Positions 1 through 10,032 of a DNA stretch of 64,000 nucleotides are shown in pieces (within the stretch, counting starts at the first letter, position 1; each line of letters starts with the position of its first letter). Origin of the DNA: Streptococcus constellatus subsp. constellatus (GTDB lineage Bacteria; Bacillota; Bacilli; Lactobacillales; Streptococcaceae); NCBI RefSeq assembly GCF_023167545.1, contig NZ_AP014647.1, forward strand, positions 372,001 to 436,000, written 5' to 3'. The notes beneath the pieces were generated by a model, which saw nothing but the letters and a program-made list of their open reading frames with translations, did no database searches and was not told the DNA's origin. The translations under genes were made by a program, and so were the position numbers.

Positions 1-564
1 AAAATGCAGAAAGCCAAAATTGACGTTTGGGGCGTAGGAACGAAGCTCATCACTGCTTACGACCAGCCAGCACTGGGAGCAGTTTACAAGATTGTGGCTA
101 TTGAAGATGAAAATGGCAATTTGCGCAATACGATCAAGCTCTCTAATAATGTGGAAAAAGTATCAACACCAGGTAAAAAACAAGTTTGGCGCATTACTAG
201 CCGTGCAAAAGGGAAATCAGAAGGAGATTACATCACTTATGACGGTGTAGATGTCAATGCGATAACAGCATTAGAAATGTTCCATCCGACTTACACCTAC
301 ATTAATAAAACTGTGACAAATTTTGATGCAGTACCTCTGTTGGTAGACATTTTTAAACAAGGTCAACTTGTGTACCAATTGCCAAGCTTAACAGAAATCC
401 AAACATATGCTCGCAAAGAGTTTGATAAGCTGTGGGATGAATACAAACGGGTTCTCAATCCACAAGATTATCCTGTGGATTTGGCACGTGATGTATGGCA
501 AGATAAGGTGGATTTGATTGATCAAATGCGCAAAAAAGCAAGCCAAATGGGAGAAACAAAATGA
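1..564 (+). CDS. pncB: Nicotinate phosphoribosyltransferase, C-terminal part
   Basis: The window opens inside this gene; only about the last 187 residues are present, so the upstream part of the usual ~480-residue protein lies outside. The visible part carries the family segment [19 protein letters not shown], in which the phosphate-binding loop region of type II phosphoribosyltransferases is found. The enzyme converts nicotinate and PRPP to nicotinate mononucleotide with ATP, the first step of NAD salvage in the cytoplasm. It overlaps the start of nadE by 4 bases (ATGA), so the two last-acting salvage functions are translationally coupled. The ATG at position 4 is internal and is not the gene start. 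Confidence 0.93.
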   Translation, partial: KMQKAKIDVWGVGTKLITAYDQPALGAVYKIVAIEDENGNLRNTIKLSNNVEKVSTPGKKQVWRITSRAKGKSEGDYITYDGVDVNAITALEMFHPTYTYINKTVTNFDAVPLLVDIFKQGQLVYQLPSLTEIQTYARKEFDKLWDEYKRVLNPQDYPVDLARDVWQDKVDLIDQMRKKASQMGETK

Positions 565-1385
565 CCTTACAGGAAACGATTATCCAGCAATTAGGTGTGA
601 AACCTGTCATTGATCCACAAGAAGAAATCCGTAAGTCTATTGATTTTTTAAAGACTTATCTAAAAAAACATCCGTTTTTGAAAAGCTATGTTTTGGGAAT
701 CTCAGGTGGACAAGATTCAACCTTAGCAGGACGTTTAGCACAATTGGCCATAGAAGAAATGCGAGCTGAGACTGGCGATAATAACTATCAATTTATCGCA
801 GTGCGTTTACCATATGGAGTGCAGGCTGACGAAGCTGATGCCCAAAGAGCGCTCGCTTTTATCCAACCAGATGTCAGCCTTGTAGTAAATATCAAGGAAT
901 CCGCAGATGCGATGACAGCTACTGTGGGAGCAACTGGTGCTAAGGTTTCAGACTTCAATAAAGGCAATATCAAAGCGAGGAGCCGTATGATTGCGCAGTA
1001 TGCTTTAGCTGGTTCCTATAATGGGGCGGTTATTGGAACGGATCATGCTGCAGAAAATGTGACAGCTTTCTTTACGAAATTTGGTGATGGTGGTGCAGAC
1101 ATTCTACCACTTTATCGTCTCAATAAACGTCAAGGGAAACAGCTATTGGCTGCCTTGGGTGCGGACCCCATTCTCTATGAGAAAGTGCCGACAGCAGACC
1201 TAGAAGAAGAAAAACCAGGGATTGCAGACGAGGTTGCTCTCGGTGTTACTTACAATGAAATTGATGATTATCTGGAAGGCAAAACTGTATCAGAAGAAGC
1301 ACAGGCGACTATTGAATCTTGGTGGAAAAAAGGTGAGCACAAACGTCATTTGCCAATTACCATCTTCGATAATTTTTGGAAATAA
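561..1385 (+). CDS. nadE: NH3-dependent NAD+ synthetase
   Basis: 274 residues, normal length for the ammonia-dependent NadE without a glutaminase domain. It adenylates and amidates deamido-NAD to NAD. The PP-loop ATP pyrophosphatase motif SGGQDS is seen near residues 48-53, and the second conserved block ([20 protein letters not shown]) follows in the middle of the protein. The ATG overlaps the pncB stop by 4 bases, and the pair forms an NAD salvage operon. A hairpin terminator follows about 65 bases after the stop. Confidence 0.97.
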   Translation: MTLQETIIQQLGVKPVIDPQEEIRKSIDFLKTYLKKHPFLKSYVLGISGGQDSTLAGRLAQLAIEEMRAETGDNNYQFIAVRLPYGVQADEADAQRALAFIQPDVSLVVNIKESADAMTATVGATGAKVSDFNKGNIKARSRMIAQYALAGSYNGAVIGTDHAAENVTAFFTKFGDGGADILPLYRLNKRQGKQLLAALGADPILYEKVPTADLEEEKPGIADEVALGVTYNEIDDYLEGKTVSEEAQATIESWWKKGEHKRHLPITIFDNFWK

Positions 1386-1449
1386 GCAGAAGAATTGTTC
1401 TAACTTACGTTTTTTAAATCCGTAGGTTATTAAAATCAGATGTAGAACG

Positions 1450-1476
1450 AAAAAGTTAGGCACACCTAACTTTTTA
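1450..1476 (+). terminator. Intrinsic terminator after nadE
   Basis: An 11-base stem AAAAAGTTAGG / CCTAACTTTTT with a short loop ends in a T-run. It closes the pncB-nadE operon and lies directly before the pepC promoter. Confidence 0.8.
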
Positions 1477-1477
1477 T

Positions 1478-1505
1478 TTGAAGAATTTTAAAAATAAGCT
1501 ATAAT
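1478..1505 (+). promoter_or_regulatory. Promoter of pepC
   Basis: TTGAAG at 1478-1483 and a perfect TATAAT at 1500-1505, with a 16-base spacer, sit 27 bases before the start codon. A strong GGAGG ribosome site precedes the ATG at 1533. Confidence 0.7.
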
Positions 1506-1532
1506 AGTGTGTAGAATTAGAAGGAGGTATCT

Positions 1533-2870
1533 ATGAATTCATTAGATCAACAATTTACAGATAAATTATATGCTAATTATGAAGCAAATGTAAAATATGC
1601 TGCAATTGAAAATGCAGTCAGTCACAATGGCTTATTAACTTCACTGGAAAAACGCAATAGCGCTGCTGAAAACAATCCTGTATTTTCAATTGATTTGACC
1701 AAAGATAAGGTCAGCAATCAAAAAGCTTCTGGTCGCTGCTGGATGTTTGCAGCACTCAATACATTTCGCCACAAAATGATTGCGGGCTTTCAATTAGAAG
1801 AATTTGAATTGTCACAAGCCCATACATTCTTCTGGGATAAATATGAAAAATCGAACTGGTTCTTGGAGCAAGTATTAGCAACTGCAGACCAAGAATTAAC
1901 CAGTCGCAAGGTCAAATTCTTACTTGATACACCTCAACAAGACGGTGGTCAATGGGATATGGTTGTGGCACTTTTTGAAAAATATGGTGTGGTGCCAAAA
2001 TCTGTTTATCCAGAATCTATTTCATCAAGTAACAGTCGTGAGCTTAATCAATATCTCAACAAATTACTCCGCCAGGATGCACAAATTTTACGTGACTTGG
2101 TTACTAGCGGAGCTGATGCAGCAGCTGCTCAAGAAAAGAAAGAAGAACTTTTGCAAGAAATTTTTAATTTCTTGGCAATGACCCTTGGACTCCCTCCTCG
2201 TACTTTTGATTTTGCTTATCGTGATAAAGACAATAACTTCCATGGCGAAAGTGGATTGACACCACAAGCATTTTACAAGAAATATGTGGATATTAAGCTA
2301 GATGACTATGTATCCATCATCAATGCCCCAACAGCTGACAAACCTTATGGTAAATCTTACACTGTCGAGATGTTAGGAAATGTCGTAGGAGCACGTGATG
2401 TCCGCTATTTGAATGTCGATATGAATCGTTTGAAAGAACTGGCCATTGCTCAAATGCAAGCAGGAGAAACGGTTTGGTTTGGTTCTGATGTGGGTCAATC
2501 TAGCAATCGCAAGGCTGGTGTGATGGTGAATGATATGTATGATTTTACTTCCAGCATGGATATTGAATTGATACAAGACAAAGCAGGGCGCTTGGATTAC
2601 AGTGAAAGTCTCATGACTCATGCTATGGTCTTGACAGGTGTTGACTTGGACGAAAATGGCAAATCGACAAAATGGAAAGTGGAAAATTCTTGGGGTGATA
2701 AAGTTGGGAACAAAGGCTATTTTGTTGCTAGCGATGACTGGATGGACGAATACACTTATCAAATCGTTGTCCGCAAAGAATTTTTAACAACTGAAGAACT
2801 AGCAGCCTATGAAGCAGAGCCAAAAGTGCTTTCTCCGTGGGATCCAATGGGAGCTCTGGCTAGCAAATAA
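1533..2870 (+). CDS. pepC: Aminopeptidase C (bleomycin hydrolase family)
   Basis: 445 residues, the standard size for this cytoplasmic C1B cysteine peptidase, which removes N-terminal residues from peptides as a hexameric barrel. The papain-type catalytic residues are visible: Cys69 in SGRCWMFA, His in the LMTHAMVLTGV block (about residue 366) and Asn in WKVENSWGD (about 388). It is a single-gene unit between the nadE terminator and a bidirectional terminator shared with pbp1A. In lactic acid bacteria the enzyme takes part in peptide nitrogen use. Confidence 0.97.
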   Translation: MNSLDQQFTDKLYANYEANVKYAAIENAVSHNGLLTSLEKRNSAAENNPVFSIDLTKDKVSNQKASGRCWMFAALNTFRHKMIAGFQLEEFELSQAHTFFWDKYEKSNWFLEQVLATADQELTSRKVKFLLDTPQQDGGQWDMVVALFEKYGVVPKSVYPESISSSNSRELNQYLNKLLRQDAQILRDLVTSGADAAAAQEKKEELLQEIFNFLAMTLGLPPRTFDFAYRDKDNNFHGESGLTPQAFYKKYVDIKLDDYVSIINAPTADKPYGKSYTVEMLGNVVGARDVRYLNVDMNRLKELAIAQMQAGETVWFGSDVGQSSNRKAGVMVNDMYDFTSSMDIELIQDKAGRLDYSESLMTHAMVLTGVDLDENGKSTKWKVENSWGDKVGNKGYFVASDDWMDEYTYQIVVRKEFLTTEELAAYEAEPKVLSPWDPMGALASK

Positions 2871-2935
2871 GAATAAAAAGAAGTAGGATAAATTTTTAAG
2901 TTTGCTTTAAAAGACTCTGTAAGAGAATGAAATAG

Positions 2936-2992
2936 AAAAACACGAGCAATCAAGACCAGTAAGCAACCGGATTTGAATTGTTCGTGTTTTTT
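2936..2992. terminator. Bidirectional terminator between pepC and pbp1A
   Basis: Convergent genes share this hairpin. The arms AACACGAGCAAT and ATTGTTCGTGTT are flanked by A-rich sequence on the left and T-rich sequence on the right, so it can work on both strands. Confidence 0.75.
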
Positions 2993-3059
2993 AATTTTTA
3001 CAAAACTCTGATTTAAAGATGTTATCTTCTAAACTGCTTGGCTTTCAGAAACTTCTTCG

Positions 3060-5240
3060 TTATTGATTTCGTGAAGGAGGAGTTTCCGAATTTCTACTGT
3101 TATTAGGAGAATTTGTAGACGTGGAAGCACTGGGTTCCGTACTTGATGAGGAACTGCTTGATGAAGAACTACTTGATGACTCTTGAGTAGAGCTTTCTTG
3201 ACTATTTGAAGATGTAGACGATTCTTCTAAGCTAGAACTTGAAGTAGAATTATAATAATTTTGTTGATATCTATTAGTTGCATTGGCTAAAAAGACATAA
3301 CTTCCGCTACGATAGAGACCGCTAGGCATCTCCCAGTCTTCTGTCCCACTTTCAGACAAGTAAGACATCATAGCACGGTAAACATCTGTTGCAACTTTCA
3401 CACCGTCATCCAGAACAGGAGTGAGACGATTGGTGTAACCTGTCCACACTGCCATTGAATATTTCTGTGTATAACCAACAAATAGTTCATCTGGAGTCAC
3501 AACACTTGAACCACCATAAGGTTTTGTTAGTTTCGCCAATTCATCATCAGAATAATTGGAAGTCCCTGTCTTACCGGCTTGGTAGACACCTGATATAGCT
3601 GCGTTGGTTCCTGTACCTGAAGTGAGAACTGTTTTCAGCATATTTGTCATCATGTACGCAGTTGTTTCTTTCATTGCGGTTGTGCCTTGATTAGCGAAGT
3701 TTTTTGAAGTTCCGTCACTAAAGACAACACGGCTGACGTATTGAGGTTTATAATAAGTTCCTCCATTTGCAAAAGCAGCATAGGCAGCAGCCATTTTTTC
3801 ACTGCTGGCACCATATTTCTTATCTGATTTTGTGGTATTACTTGAAATGGCATTTGCATAGACCATATCTGGATAATCAATGCCAAGTCCATTAAGGAAT
3901 TTCTTTGATTTGCTGAGACCAACAGCTTCTAATGTTTTGACAGCTGGGACGTTCCGAGATTCCTGAAGTGCATACTGAATGGTGATGTTTCCGAAATACC
4001 GCATATCCCAGTTGTAAACCGGAGTAGTTGTTCCAGGATAATGATAAGGGGTATCGCTAATATAAGCAGCTGTCGAAGTGTAAATTCCGTTTTCAATGGC
4101 TGGAGCATAATCGGTGATTGGTTTCATGGTTGAACCCCAGTCACGATTGGTTTCAACGGCTTGATTGGTACCAAAAGAAACATTTGAAGTTTGATTTCGA
4201 GCTCCTAGTTGAGCAATCACCTTGCCATTTGTAACATCCATAATCGTAGAAGCTACTTGCAGTTCATTATCTGGATAGGCAACATATTCATTGCTATTAT
4301 AAATGTTCCAAAGGCGTTCTTGAACAGCTCTATTGACGTTAGTATAGACTTCCATTCCTGTCGTCAGCAAGTTATAGCCAGTTTCTTGCTGAACTTGCTC
4401 AATTACTTGTTTTAAGTAATTGTCCATGTAAGCCGGATAAGAAGCAGAATTTTTTAAGCTTTGCAGACCATCGGTAATAGGGGTGTTGACTGCCTTTTCG
4501 TATTGCTCAGCAGAGATGTATTTGAGTTTATACATTTCTGATAAGACAAGATTCCGACGATTTTTAGCAGCCTCTGGTTGTGTATAGGGATCGTATTGAT
4601 TTGGTGCTTGAGGCATCCCTGCCAATAAAGCAGTTTGAGCCAAGCTCAAATCTTTCAAATCTTTGCCGTAATAACTTTTAGCAGCTGTTTGCATACCGTA
4701 GTTACCATTTGACATATAGACCTTGTTTACATAATAAGTAATGATTTCTTGCTTAGTGGCTTTGCGCTCCAGCTGGACTGCTAACCAGGCTTCTTGGATT
4801 TTACGTGATAGCGTTTGATCGGCAGTTGAGGTAGAGAAATAAGTCAATTTAATCAACTGTTGTGTCAGAGTGGAGCCGCCTTGCCGATTTCCTTTGCGCA
4901 AGTTATTTAAAAAAGCACCTAAAATACGAACAGAATCCACACCACGATGGTTGAAGAAACGGTGATCTTCAATTGCAACGATAGCTTGAACTAAACCAGT
5001 TGGAATATTACTTGTTGCTGCGTTTACTCTTTTTTCAGAGCCTAAGTCCGCAATAAGATTGTTTTCACTATCATAGATTTTACTGGAAGTTGTAGCAACT
5101 AGTTTCTTTTCTGACAAGGCGGGCGCCTTGTGAACTTGATAGAGAAAGATTCCTCCGCCAGCAACAACTCCTAGAAGAAATAATGAGATGAGACCGATAG
5201 CAGCATATTTAGCAGCTGTCAGTAAAGATTGCTTATTCAT
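3060..5240 (-). CDS. pbp1A: Penicillin-binding protein 1A (bifunctional class A PBP)
   Basis: 726 residues: a cytoplasmic N-terminus, one membrane anchor (about residues 13-35), a GT51 glycosyltransferase domain with EDHRFF (Glu91) and a transpeptidase domain. The active-site motifs are S370-T-M-K, S428-R-N and K557-T-G, the same numbers as in pneumococcal PBP1A. The protein polymerises and cross-links peptidoglycan outside the membrane. Thr371 is the residue usual in penicillin-susceptible strains. The C-terminus is a long Ser-rich tail. The stop side faces pepC; the start overlaps the recU end by 8 bases, the usual recU-pbp1A operon of streptococci. Confidence 0.97.
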   Translation of the reverse strand: MNKQSLLTAAKYAAIGLISLFLLGVVAGGGIFLYQVHKAPALSEKKLVATTSSKIYDSENNLIADLGSEKRVNAATSNIPTGLVQAIVAIEDHRFFNHRGVDSVRILGAFLNNLRKGNRQGGSTLTQQLIKLTYFSTSTADQTLSRKIQEAWLAVQLERKATKQEIITYYVNKVYMSNGNYGMQTAAKSYYGKDLKDLSLAQTALLAGMPQAPNQYDPYTQPEAAKNRRNLVLSEMYKLKYISAEQYEKAVNTPITDGLQSLKNSASYPAYMDNYLKQVIEQVQQETGYNLLTTGMEVYTNVNRAVQERLWNIYNSNEYVAYPDNELQVASTIMDVTNGKVIAQLGARNQTSNVSFGTNQAVETNRDWGSTMKPITDYAPAIENGIYTSTAAYISDTPYHYPGTTTPVYNWDMRYFGNITIQYALQESRNVPAVKTLEAVGLSKSKKFLNGLGIDYPDMVYANAISSNTTKSDKKYGASSEKMAAAYAAFANGGTYYKPQYVSRVVFSDGTSKNFANQGTTAMKETTAYMMTNMLKTVLTSGTGTNAAISGVYQAGKTGTSNYSDDELAKLTKPYGGSSVVTPDELFVGYTQKYSMAVWTGYTNRLTPVLDDGVKVATDVYRAMMSYLSESGTEDWEMPSGLYRSGSYVFLANATNRYQQNYYNSTSSSSLEESSTSSNSQESSTQESSSSSSSSSSSSSTEPSASTSTNSPNNSRNSETPPSRNQ

Positions 5241-5835
5241 TTATTTTACCACCTAGTAAGTTTTGTTGAATGATTTCAAGATACGGAATGCTAGGAAGTC
5301 CATTCTGTGAAATAGAATATCCATGTTGTTGAATGTAATCAAGTGGCATGGATTTTGTCCCTTTGTCAATCTTGAAGAAGTTAATCAGATAAGGAGCAGG
5401 AAGCAAATACGTCAGTTTTAAGGCTGAAAAGTGTAATAAAACGAAACAAATTCCTCCTTGTTTGACGACTTGTTCCATGTGTTCAATTTGATGCGCATGA
5501 AAATTTTTCATAGGCATAGAAGCCTTTTGACGAGTTTCTTTTGCTTCAAAATCTATGTAACGCCCCTGGTAGACACCAGAATAGTCTGTTGTAGAGGCTT
5601 GTCGAAAGTAGGCTTCTACAATTTTTGCCCGACTACGCCTAGGATAATCTACTTTTACGATTTGAATAGGTGTCGGTTTTTTGTGAATGACCGCCAACCC
5701 ATGACTAAGATAATAATCATTTGTTTCATTGATCATTTTTTCAAAAGACATTCCTCGATTGGCAAAATCAACTGATTTCTTTTTAGGAAATTTCAATGAG
5801 TTGCGCGAGGAAACTTTATGTGGATAGTTGACCAT
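5233..5835 (-). CDS. recU: Holliday junction resolvase RecU
   Basis: 200 residues, the family length. RecU cuts four-way DNA junctions during recombination repair and chromosome segregation in Firmicutes. The nuclease core is visible as [19 protein letters not shown], giving the Asp...Glu-x-Lys metal site, and the N-terminal [15 protein letters not shown] segment is typical. It is the first gene of a recU-pbp1A operon (8-base overlap) and is divergent from the ypsA-like gene, with about 70 bases between the start codons. Confidence 0.96.
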   Translation of the reverse strand: MVNYPHKVSSRNSLKFPKKKSVDFANRGMSFEKMINETNDYYLSHGLAVIHKKPTPIQIVKVDYPRRSRAKIVEAYFRQASTTDYSGVYQGRYIDFEAKETRQKASMPMKNFHAHQIEHMEQVVKQGGICFVLLHFSALKLTYLLPAPYLINFFKIDKGTKSMPLDYIQQHGYSISQNGLPSIPYLEIIQQNLLGGKINE

Positions 5836-5904
5836 ATATCTCCTTATTGGTACAATAACATCACTCTATTATAACATAAAAAAGGAAATAAAGGGATAAT
5901 TTAA

Positions 5905-6432
5905 GTGGTTAGTATATTAGTAGTGGGCTATCGAAATTTTGATCTGGGAATTTTTGATGAAAAAGATCCTCGAATCAAGATTATTAAAAAAGTGATTCAA
6001 CGTAATTTGACTCGATTATTGGAACAAGGAGTGGAATGGCTGATTTTCACTGGAAATTTAGGCTTTGAAGTTTGGGTACTAGAAGTTGCAAAAGAATTAC
6101 AGCAAAACTACGATTTTCAAATGGCAACAATTTTCACTTTTGAGAATCAGGGGGAAAATTGGAATGAAGTCAATCAAGAAAAATTAAACCATTTCAAACA
6201 GGTCGACTTTGTAAAATATGCTTATCCGCATTATGAAAACCCGAGTCAATTTCGTGACTACAACCATTTTCTACTCAACAATACAGATGGTGCCTATATT
6301 TTTTACGATGAAGAAAATGAGACGAATTTGAAATATCTTTATCAAATGATGAAAAGTCAAGAACAATATTTTATCAAAAAATTAACATTTGATGACTTGA
6401 ACGAAGTCGCAGAAAATTTTTCCGAAAATTAG
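5905..6432 (+). CDS. DUF1273 / YpsA-like SLOG-family protein
   Basis: 175 residues beginning with GTG. The protein belongs to the DUF1273 (YpsA) group of the SLOG nucleotide-binding superfamily; the N-terminal [11 protein letters not shown] and the central [15 protein letters not shown] segments fit the Rossmann-like core with its glycine turn. In Bacillus, YpsA is linked to cell division, and here the gene sits just before gpsB, which supports such a role. No catalytic activity can be read from the sequence. No strong ribosome site is seen before the GTG. Confidence 0.85.
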   Translation: MVSILVVGYRNFDLGIFDEKDPRIKIIKKVIQRNLTRLLEQGVEWLIFTGNLGFEVWVLEVAKELQQNYDFQMATIFTFENQGENWNEVNQEKLNHFKQVDFVKYAYPHYENPSQFRDYNHFLLNNTDGAYIFYDEENETNLKYLYQMMKSQEQYFIKKLTFDDLNEVAENFSEN

Positions 6433-6501
6433 ATGTTTAATCTTGATTTTTGCGGTTCATTTTTTATATAATTAAAGTAATGAACGAGAATGGAGAGAGA
6501 A

Positions 6502-6843
6502 ATGGCAAGTATTATTTACACACCGAAAGATATTTTTGATCAAGATTTTAAAGTTGGCGTCCGAGGTTATAGTAAAGTAGAAGTAGATGAATTTTTAGAC
6601 GATGTCATTAAAGATTACGAAACGTATGCTGCTTTGGTAAAGGAACTTCGTGAAGAAAATACTCGTTTAAAGGCTGAACTCGCTAAAAAGTCAGCTGAGT
6701 CGGCAACTTCACCTTTAACACAGTCTATCATGGAAACTCCTCAAACAGCTTCTGCTACGTTGACAAATTTTGATATTTTAAAGCGTTTAAATCGTTTGGA
6801 AAAAGAAGTATTTGGCAAGCAAATCTTAAATAACGAAATTTAA
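6502..6843 (+). CDS. gpsB: Cell division regulator GpsB (DivIVA-like)
   Basis: The start was placed at the ATG of [12 protein letters not shown] rather than at an ATG four codons upstream, because GGAGAG lies just before it. The protein is then 113 residues, normal for GpsB. The DivIVA-type N-terminal domain ([19 protein letters not shown]) is followed by a coiled coil (about residues 35-60) and a short C-terminal hexamerisation helix ending [16 protein letters not shown]. GpsB is a cytosolic adaptor at the septum that links PBPs and StkP signalling. Both pbp1A and stkP are in this window. Confidence 0.95.
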   Translation: MASIIYTPKDIFDQDFKVGVRGYSKVEVDEFLDDVIKDYETYAALVKELREENTRLKAELAKKSAESATSPLTQSIMETPQTASATLTNFDILKRLNRLEKEVFGKQILNNEI

Positions 6844-6851
6844 TAAGTAAT

Positions 6852-7234
6852 GTGCAATTTTTGGATAATCGCGTGAAGAGTCGTCTTTTCATGAGGAAAG
6901 TCCATGCTAGCACGGGCTGTGATGCCCGTAGTGTTTGTGCTAGGTGAAACAATAAGCCTAGGGACGAGAAATCGTTACGGCGGACGAAACAGCTACGTCT
7001 CTGGATATGCTGGAATAGTCCTGAAAGTGCCACAGTGACGTAGTTTTTGCGGAAACGCAAAAAGTGGAACGCGGTAAACCCCTCAAGCTAGCAACCCAAA
7101 CTTTGGTCGGGGCACGGAATGCGTGGAAACGAACACAGCATTCTGACTGGAAACAGTAGACAGATGATTATCGAAGGAAATGATACCTAGTTATTTCTGG
7201 AACAAAACATGGCTTATAGAAAGTTGCATATAGG
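6852..7234 (+). ncRNA. rnpB: RNase P RNA, bacterial type B
   Basis: The gpsB-rlmL gap holds the catalytic RNA of RNase P, which matures tRNA 5' ends. The 5' end (GTGCAATTTTTGGATAATCG) pairs with the 3' end (AAGTTGCATAT) as helix P1. Conserved core blocks are present: GAGGAAAGTCC, GAAACAATAAGCC, GTGCCACAGTGACG, GTGGAACGCGGTAAACCCC and the late ACAGATGATTATCGAAGG block. The position between gpsB and the rlmL-like gene is the usual one in streptococci. Confidence 0.97.
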
Positions 7235-7236
7235 TT

Positions 7237-7265
7237 TAGCTAGCGTATTATGCTAGCTTTTATTT
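7237..7265 (+). terminator. Terminator of rnpB
   Basis: The hairpin AGCTAGC-GTATTAT-GCTAGCT is followed by TTTATTTT. It directly follows RNase P RNA and ends 12 bases before the next start codon. Confidence 0.75.
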
Positions 7266-7276
7266 TGAGAGGGTAA

Positions 7277-8431
7277 ATGAAAACAAAATTTAAGTTGATT
7301 GCGACTGCTGCGGCTGGTTTAGAGGCTGTAGTTGGTCGTGAAATCAGAAATCTTGGCTTAGAATGTCAAGTGGAAAATGGACGTGTTCGATTTGAAGGAA
7401 CTGTCGAGACCATTATTGAAACCAATCTCTGGTTGCGTGCAGCAGACCGTATTAAAATTGTTGTTGGCAACTTTCCAGCTAAGACTTTTGAGGAATTATT
7501 TCAGGGGATTTTTGCTTTAGATTGGGAAAACTACCTGCCACTTGGGGCAAAATTTCCAATTGCTAAGGCAAAATGTGTCAAATCAAAACTCCACAATGAA
7601 CCAAGTGTGCAAGCTATTTCTAAAAAAGCAGTAGTCAAAAAGTTGCAAAAGCACTATGCTCGACCAGAGGGTGTCCCCCTAATGGAAAATGGAGCTGAGT
7701 TTAAAATTGAAGTTTCTATCTTGAAAGATGTAGCGACTGTTTTGATTGACACGACAGGCTCTAGCCTTTTTAAACGTGGCTATCGGACTGAAAAAGGTGG
7801 CGCGCCCATTAAAGAAAATATGGCGGCTGCAATTTTACTCTTATCCAATTGGTATCCAGATAAACCTCTGATTGATCCGACTTGTGGTTCAGGAACTTTT
7901 TGTATTGAAGCAGCTATGATTGGCATGAATATGGCGCCGGGGCTTCATCGCCATTTTGCATTTGAAGAATGGAATTGGGTTGACTCAGACTTGGTTGGGT
8001 GTGTTCGCGCTAGATCTTTAGGGCAGATTAAGCAAGATATTCAGTTGGATATTTTAGGAACTGATATTGATGCGCGGATGGTAGAGATTGCCAAGCGAAA
8101 TGCTGAAGAAGCAGGTGTTTCTGAGCAGATTGTTTTTAAGCAAATGCGTTTGCAAGATTTGCACACCAACAAGATAAATGGTGTCATTATTTCCAATCCA
8201 CCCTATGGAGAGCGATTGTTGAATGATGATGCTGTGACCAAACTTTATCAAGAAATGGGACAGACTTTTGCACTACTAAAGACGTGGAGTAAATTTATCT
8301 TAACTAGTGATGAAACATTTGAAACAAAATTTGGTAGTCAAGCCGATAAAAAACGTAAACTCTATAACGGGACTTTAAAAGTAGATTTATATCAATATTT
8401 TGGCCAGAGAGTCAAGCGCCGGATAGATTAG
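7277..8431 (+). CDS. THUMP-domain RNA guanine-N2 methyltransferase (RlmL/YpsC type)
   Basis: 384 residues. An N-terminal THUMP RNA-binding domain (about residues 45-155) is joined to a Rossmann methyltransferase domain with the SAM site PTCGSGTFCIEAAM and the catalytic SNPPYGERL motif, typical of N2-guanine methylases. It matches the Firmicute YpsC group, related to the N-terminal half of E. coli RlmL, which methylates G2445 of 23S rRNA. The exact target here is inferred. It is followed 12 bases later by mapZ, as in other streptococci. Confidence 0.9.
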   Translation: MKTKFKLIATAAAGLEAVVGREIRNLGLECQVENGRVRFEGTVETIIETNLWLRAADRIKIVVGNFPAKTFEELFQGIFALDWENYLPLGAKFPIAKAKCVKSKLHNEPSVQAISKKAVVKKLQKHYARPEGVPLMENGAEFKIEVSILKDVATVLIDTTGSSLFKRGYRTEKGGAPIKENMAAAILLLSNWYPDKPLIDPTCGSGTFCIEAAMIGMNMAPGLHRHFAFEEWNWVDSDLVGCVRARSLGQIKQDIQLDILGTDIDARMVEIAKRNAEEAGVSEQIVFKQMRLQDLHTNKINGVIISNPPYGERLLNDDAVTKLYQEMGQTFALLKTWSKFILTSDETFETKFGSQADKKRKLYNGTLKVDLYQYFGQRVKRRID

Positions 8432-8443
8432 AAAGGATTTGCC

Positions 8444-9928
8444 GTGAGTAAAGACGAAAAATATTTGTCAGAACAAGAAGAATCAATTCTTGATTTTGAA
8501 ACAGCTAAAGAAATGACAATTGGTCAGGCTGCTCGAAAAAGCGAAGAGCTTGAAGCAGGGGTGACGGAAGAGGATAATGTGCTGGATAAATACATTAAAC
8601 AACACCGTCAAGAAATTGAAGCTGGAAAATTTTCGGCTCAATCTGCAGAGAAAGCGTCTGAAGTAGAGGGACAGGAACAACTGAGTCAGTTAGATTTGGC
8701 AGAATTTATCCGAGAGATGCACGAGGGTGTTCAAGAGGAAGAAGTCTTAGAAGCTGCGGATGTAGCGTCTGAGGAGTCTGCCTTTGATGAAACGGTAGCT
8801 GCACTTGCAGCCAGCGAAGCAGAGCCGCAGGAAACTTTGGAAAAAAACAGCACACAGATTTCGGAGGAATCAGAGGCTGAGACGAAAGTAATGGAAGCAA
8901 TTCAGCCTGAAATGGATAACATTCCTGTGAGCTCAACTGAGACAATGGAAAGTTATTCAACTTTTACAGTATCTGATGAAGAAATGGAAACAGGGAACGT
9001 TCCATTTTATAAAAATAAGAAAGTCCTGTATTCTGCAGCAAGTGTAGCTTTACTGGCTTTAATCGGTGGGACTGTTTATCTGTCTTTGAATAGAAAGCAA
9101 GCAAAACCAGTTACAAATTCAACAAGCCAAACAAGTAAATCTTCTACTACTTCTAGCTCTGAAAATAAGGATTTGAAGGCTTTCAACAGTCTTTATGATT
9201 CATTCTTTACGGATGCAAATAAATTAGCTTTGAAAAATAGTAGTTTTGGCAATGTAGATAAATTGAAAGCAGCATTAGAAAAGTTAAAGAATACAAAGGA
9301 ATACAATGTTGCTAAGGGAAAATACGACAGCTTGCTCAAACAAGTTGAAGCTGTAAAAACTGTGAATGCACAGTTTACTTCAGTAGCCATTACAGATGGT
9401 ATTTTAGATACTAAAGCAAAAATTAAAAATGATGCTAAATTTACAGATATTACAACAGGAAATACAGATTTGGATAAAGTCTTGAAAGCTGCTATCAGTC
9501 TAGGAAAGAGCCAGCAATCAGCGATTTCTGCTCCTAAATCTGAGACCGCCACTACACCGTCTCAAAGTCCGGCACAAACTCAAACGCCGAAAACTGAGGC
9601 ACCAGCAGCTACTCCAGCCACACCAGCTTCTGGTCCAACTTTACAGCGACATTTAAGTCGAGTCCCGTACGACCAAGCAAAAATCAATGATACTAGTAAT
9701 CCTTCTTGGAATTTCAATCCTGGTGTGTTAGAGAAAATCTTAGCAACCTCACGGGAACGTGGATATTTCACGGGAGATGATTATATTCTTGAACGTGTGA
9801 ATATTATCAATGAAAATGGTTATTACAATCTATTTAGAACAGACGGAACGTATCTCTTTAGTATCAACTGTAAAACTGGCTATTTTGTAGGAAATGGCGC
9901 GGGTTATGCAGATGCTTTAGATTATTAG
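8444..9928 (+). CDS. mapZ: Mid-cell positioning protein MapZ (LocZ)
   Basis: 494 residues from a GTG start. The N-terminal ~190 residues are acidic and cytoplasmic, and in related species they carry StkP-phosphorylated threonines. They are followed by one transmembrane helix (VLYSAASVALLALIGGTVYL, about 193-213) and an extracellular part with a Ser/Thr linker, a helical region, a Pro/Ala/Thr linker and a conserved C-terminal domain (LERVNIINENGYYNLFRTDG). MapZ marks the division site on peptidoglycan and guides FtsZ in streptococci, which lack Min and Noc. A terminator follows. Confidence 0.94.
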   Translation: MSKDEKYLSEQEESILDFETAKEMTIGQAARKSEELEAGVTEEDNVLDKYIKQHRQEIEAGKFSAQSAEKASEVEGQEQLSQLDLAEFIREMHEGVQEEEVLEAADVASEESAFDETVAALAASEAEPQETLEKNSTQISEESEAETKVMEAIQPEMDNIPVSSTETMESYSTFTVSDEEMETGNVPFYKNKKVLYSAASVALLALIGGTVYLSLNRKQAKPVTNSTSQTSKSSTTSSSENKDLKAFNSLYDSFFTDANKLALKNSSFGNVDKLKAALEKLKNTKEYNVAKGKYDSLLKQVEAVKTVNAQFTSVAITDGILDTKAKIKNDAKFTDITTGNTDLDKVLKAAISLGKSQQSAISAPKSETATTPSQSPAQTQTPKTEAPAATPATPASGPTLQRHLSRVPYDQAKINDTSNPSWNFNPGVLEKILATSRERGYFTGDDYILERVNIINENGYYNLFRTDGTYLFSINCKTGYFVGNGAGYADALDY

Positions 9929-9979
9929 GAAACGTTTTCAAGCAAATTATTAGACTCTAAAAACCTTATACGCTATAAT
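9927..9979 (+). promoter_or_regulatory. Promoter and cre-like site of ahpCF
   Basis: AGGAAACGTTTTCA (9927-9940) overlaps the mapZ stop and matches the CcpA cre pattern at 12 of 14 positions. TAGACT (9951-9956) and TATAAT (9974-9979), with a 17-base spacer, form the likely promoter. The -10 box lies inside the loop of the mapZ terminator hairpin. CcpA control is inferred. Confidence 0.55.
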
Positions 9980-10002
9980 AAAACGTATAAGGTTTTTATT
10001 TT
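9958..10002 (+). terminator. Terminator of mapZ
   Basis: AAAAACCTTATACG and CGTATAAGGTTTTT form a long stem with a 10-base loop, followed by a T-rich run. The loop holds the TATAAT used for ahpC. Confidence 0.75.
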
Positions 10003-10032
10003 ATAATTAAACTATTTTTGGAGGTAATCCTT

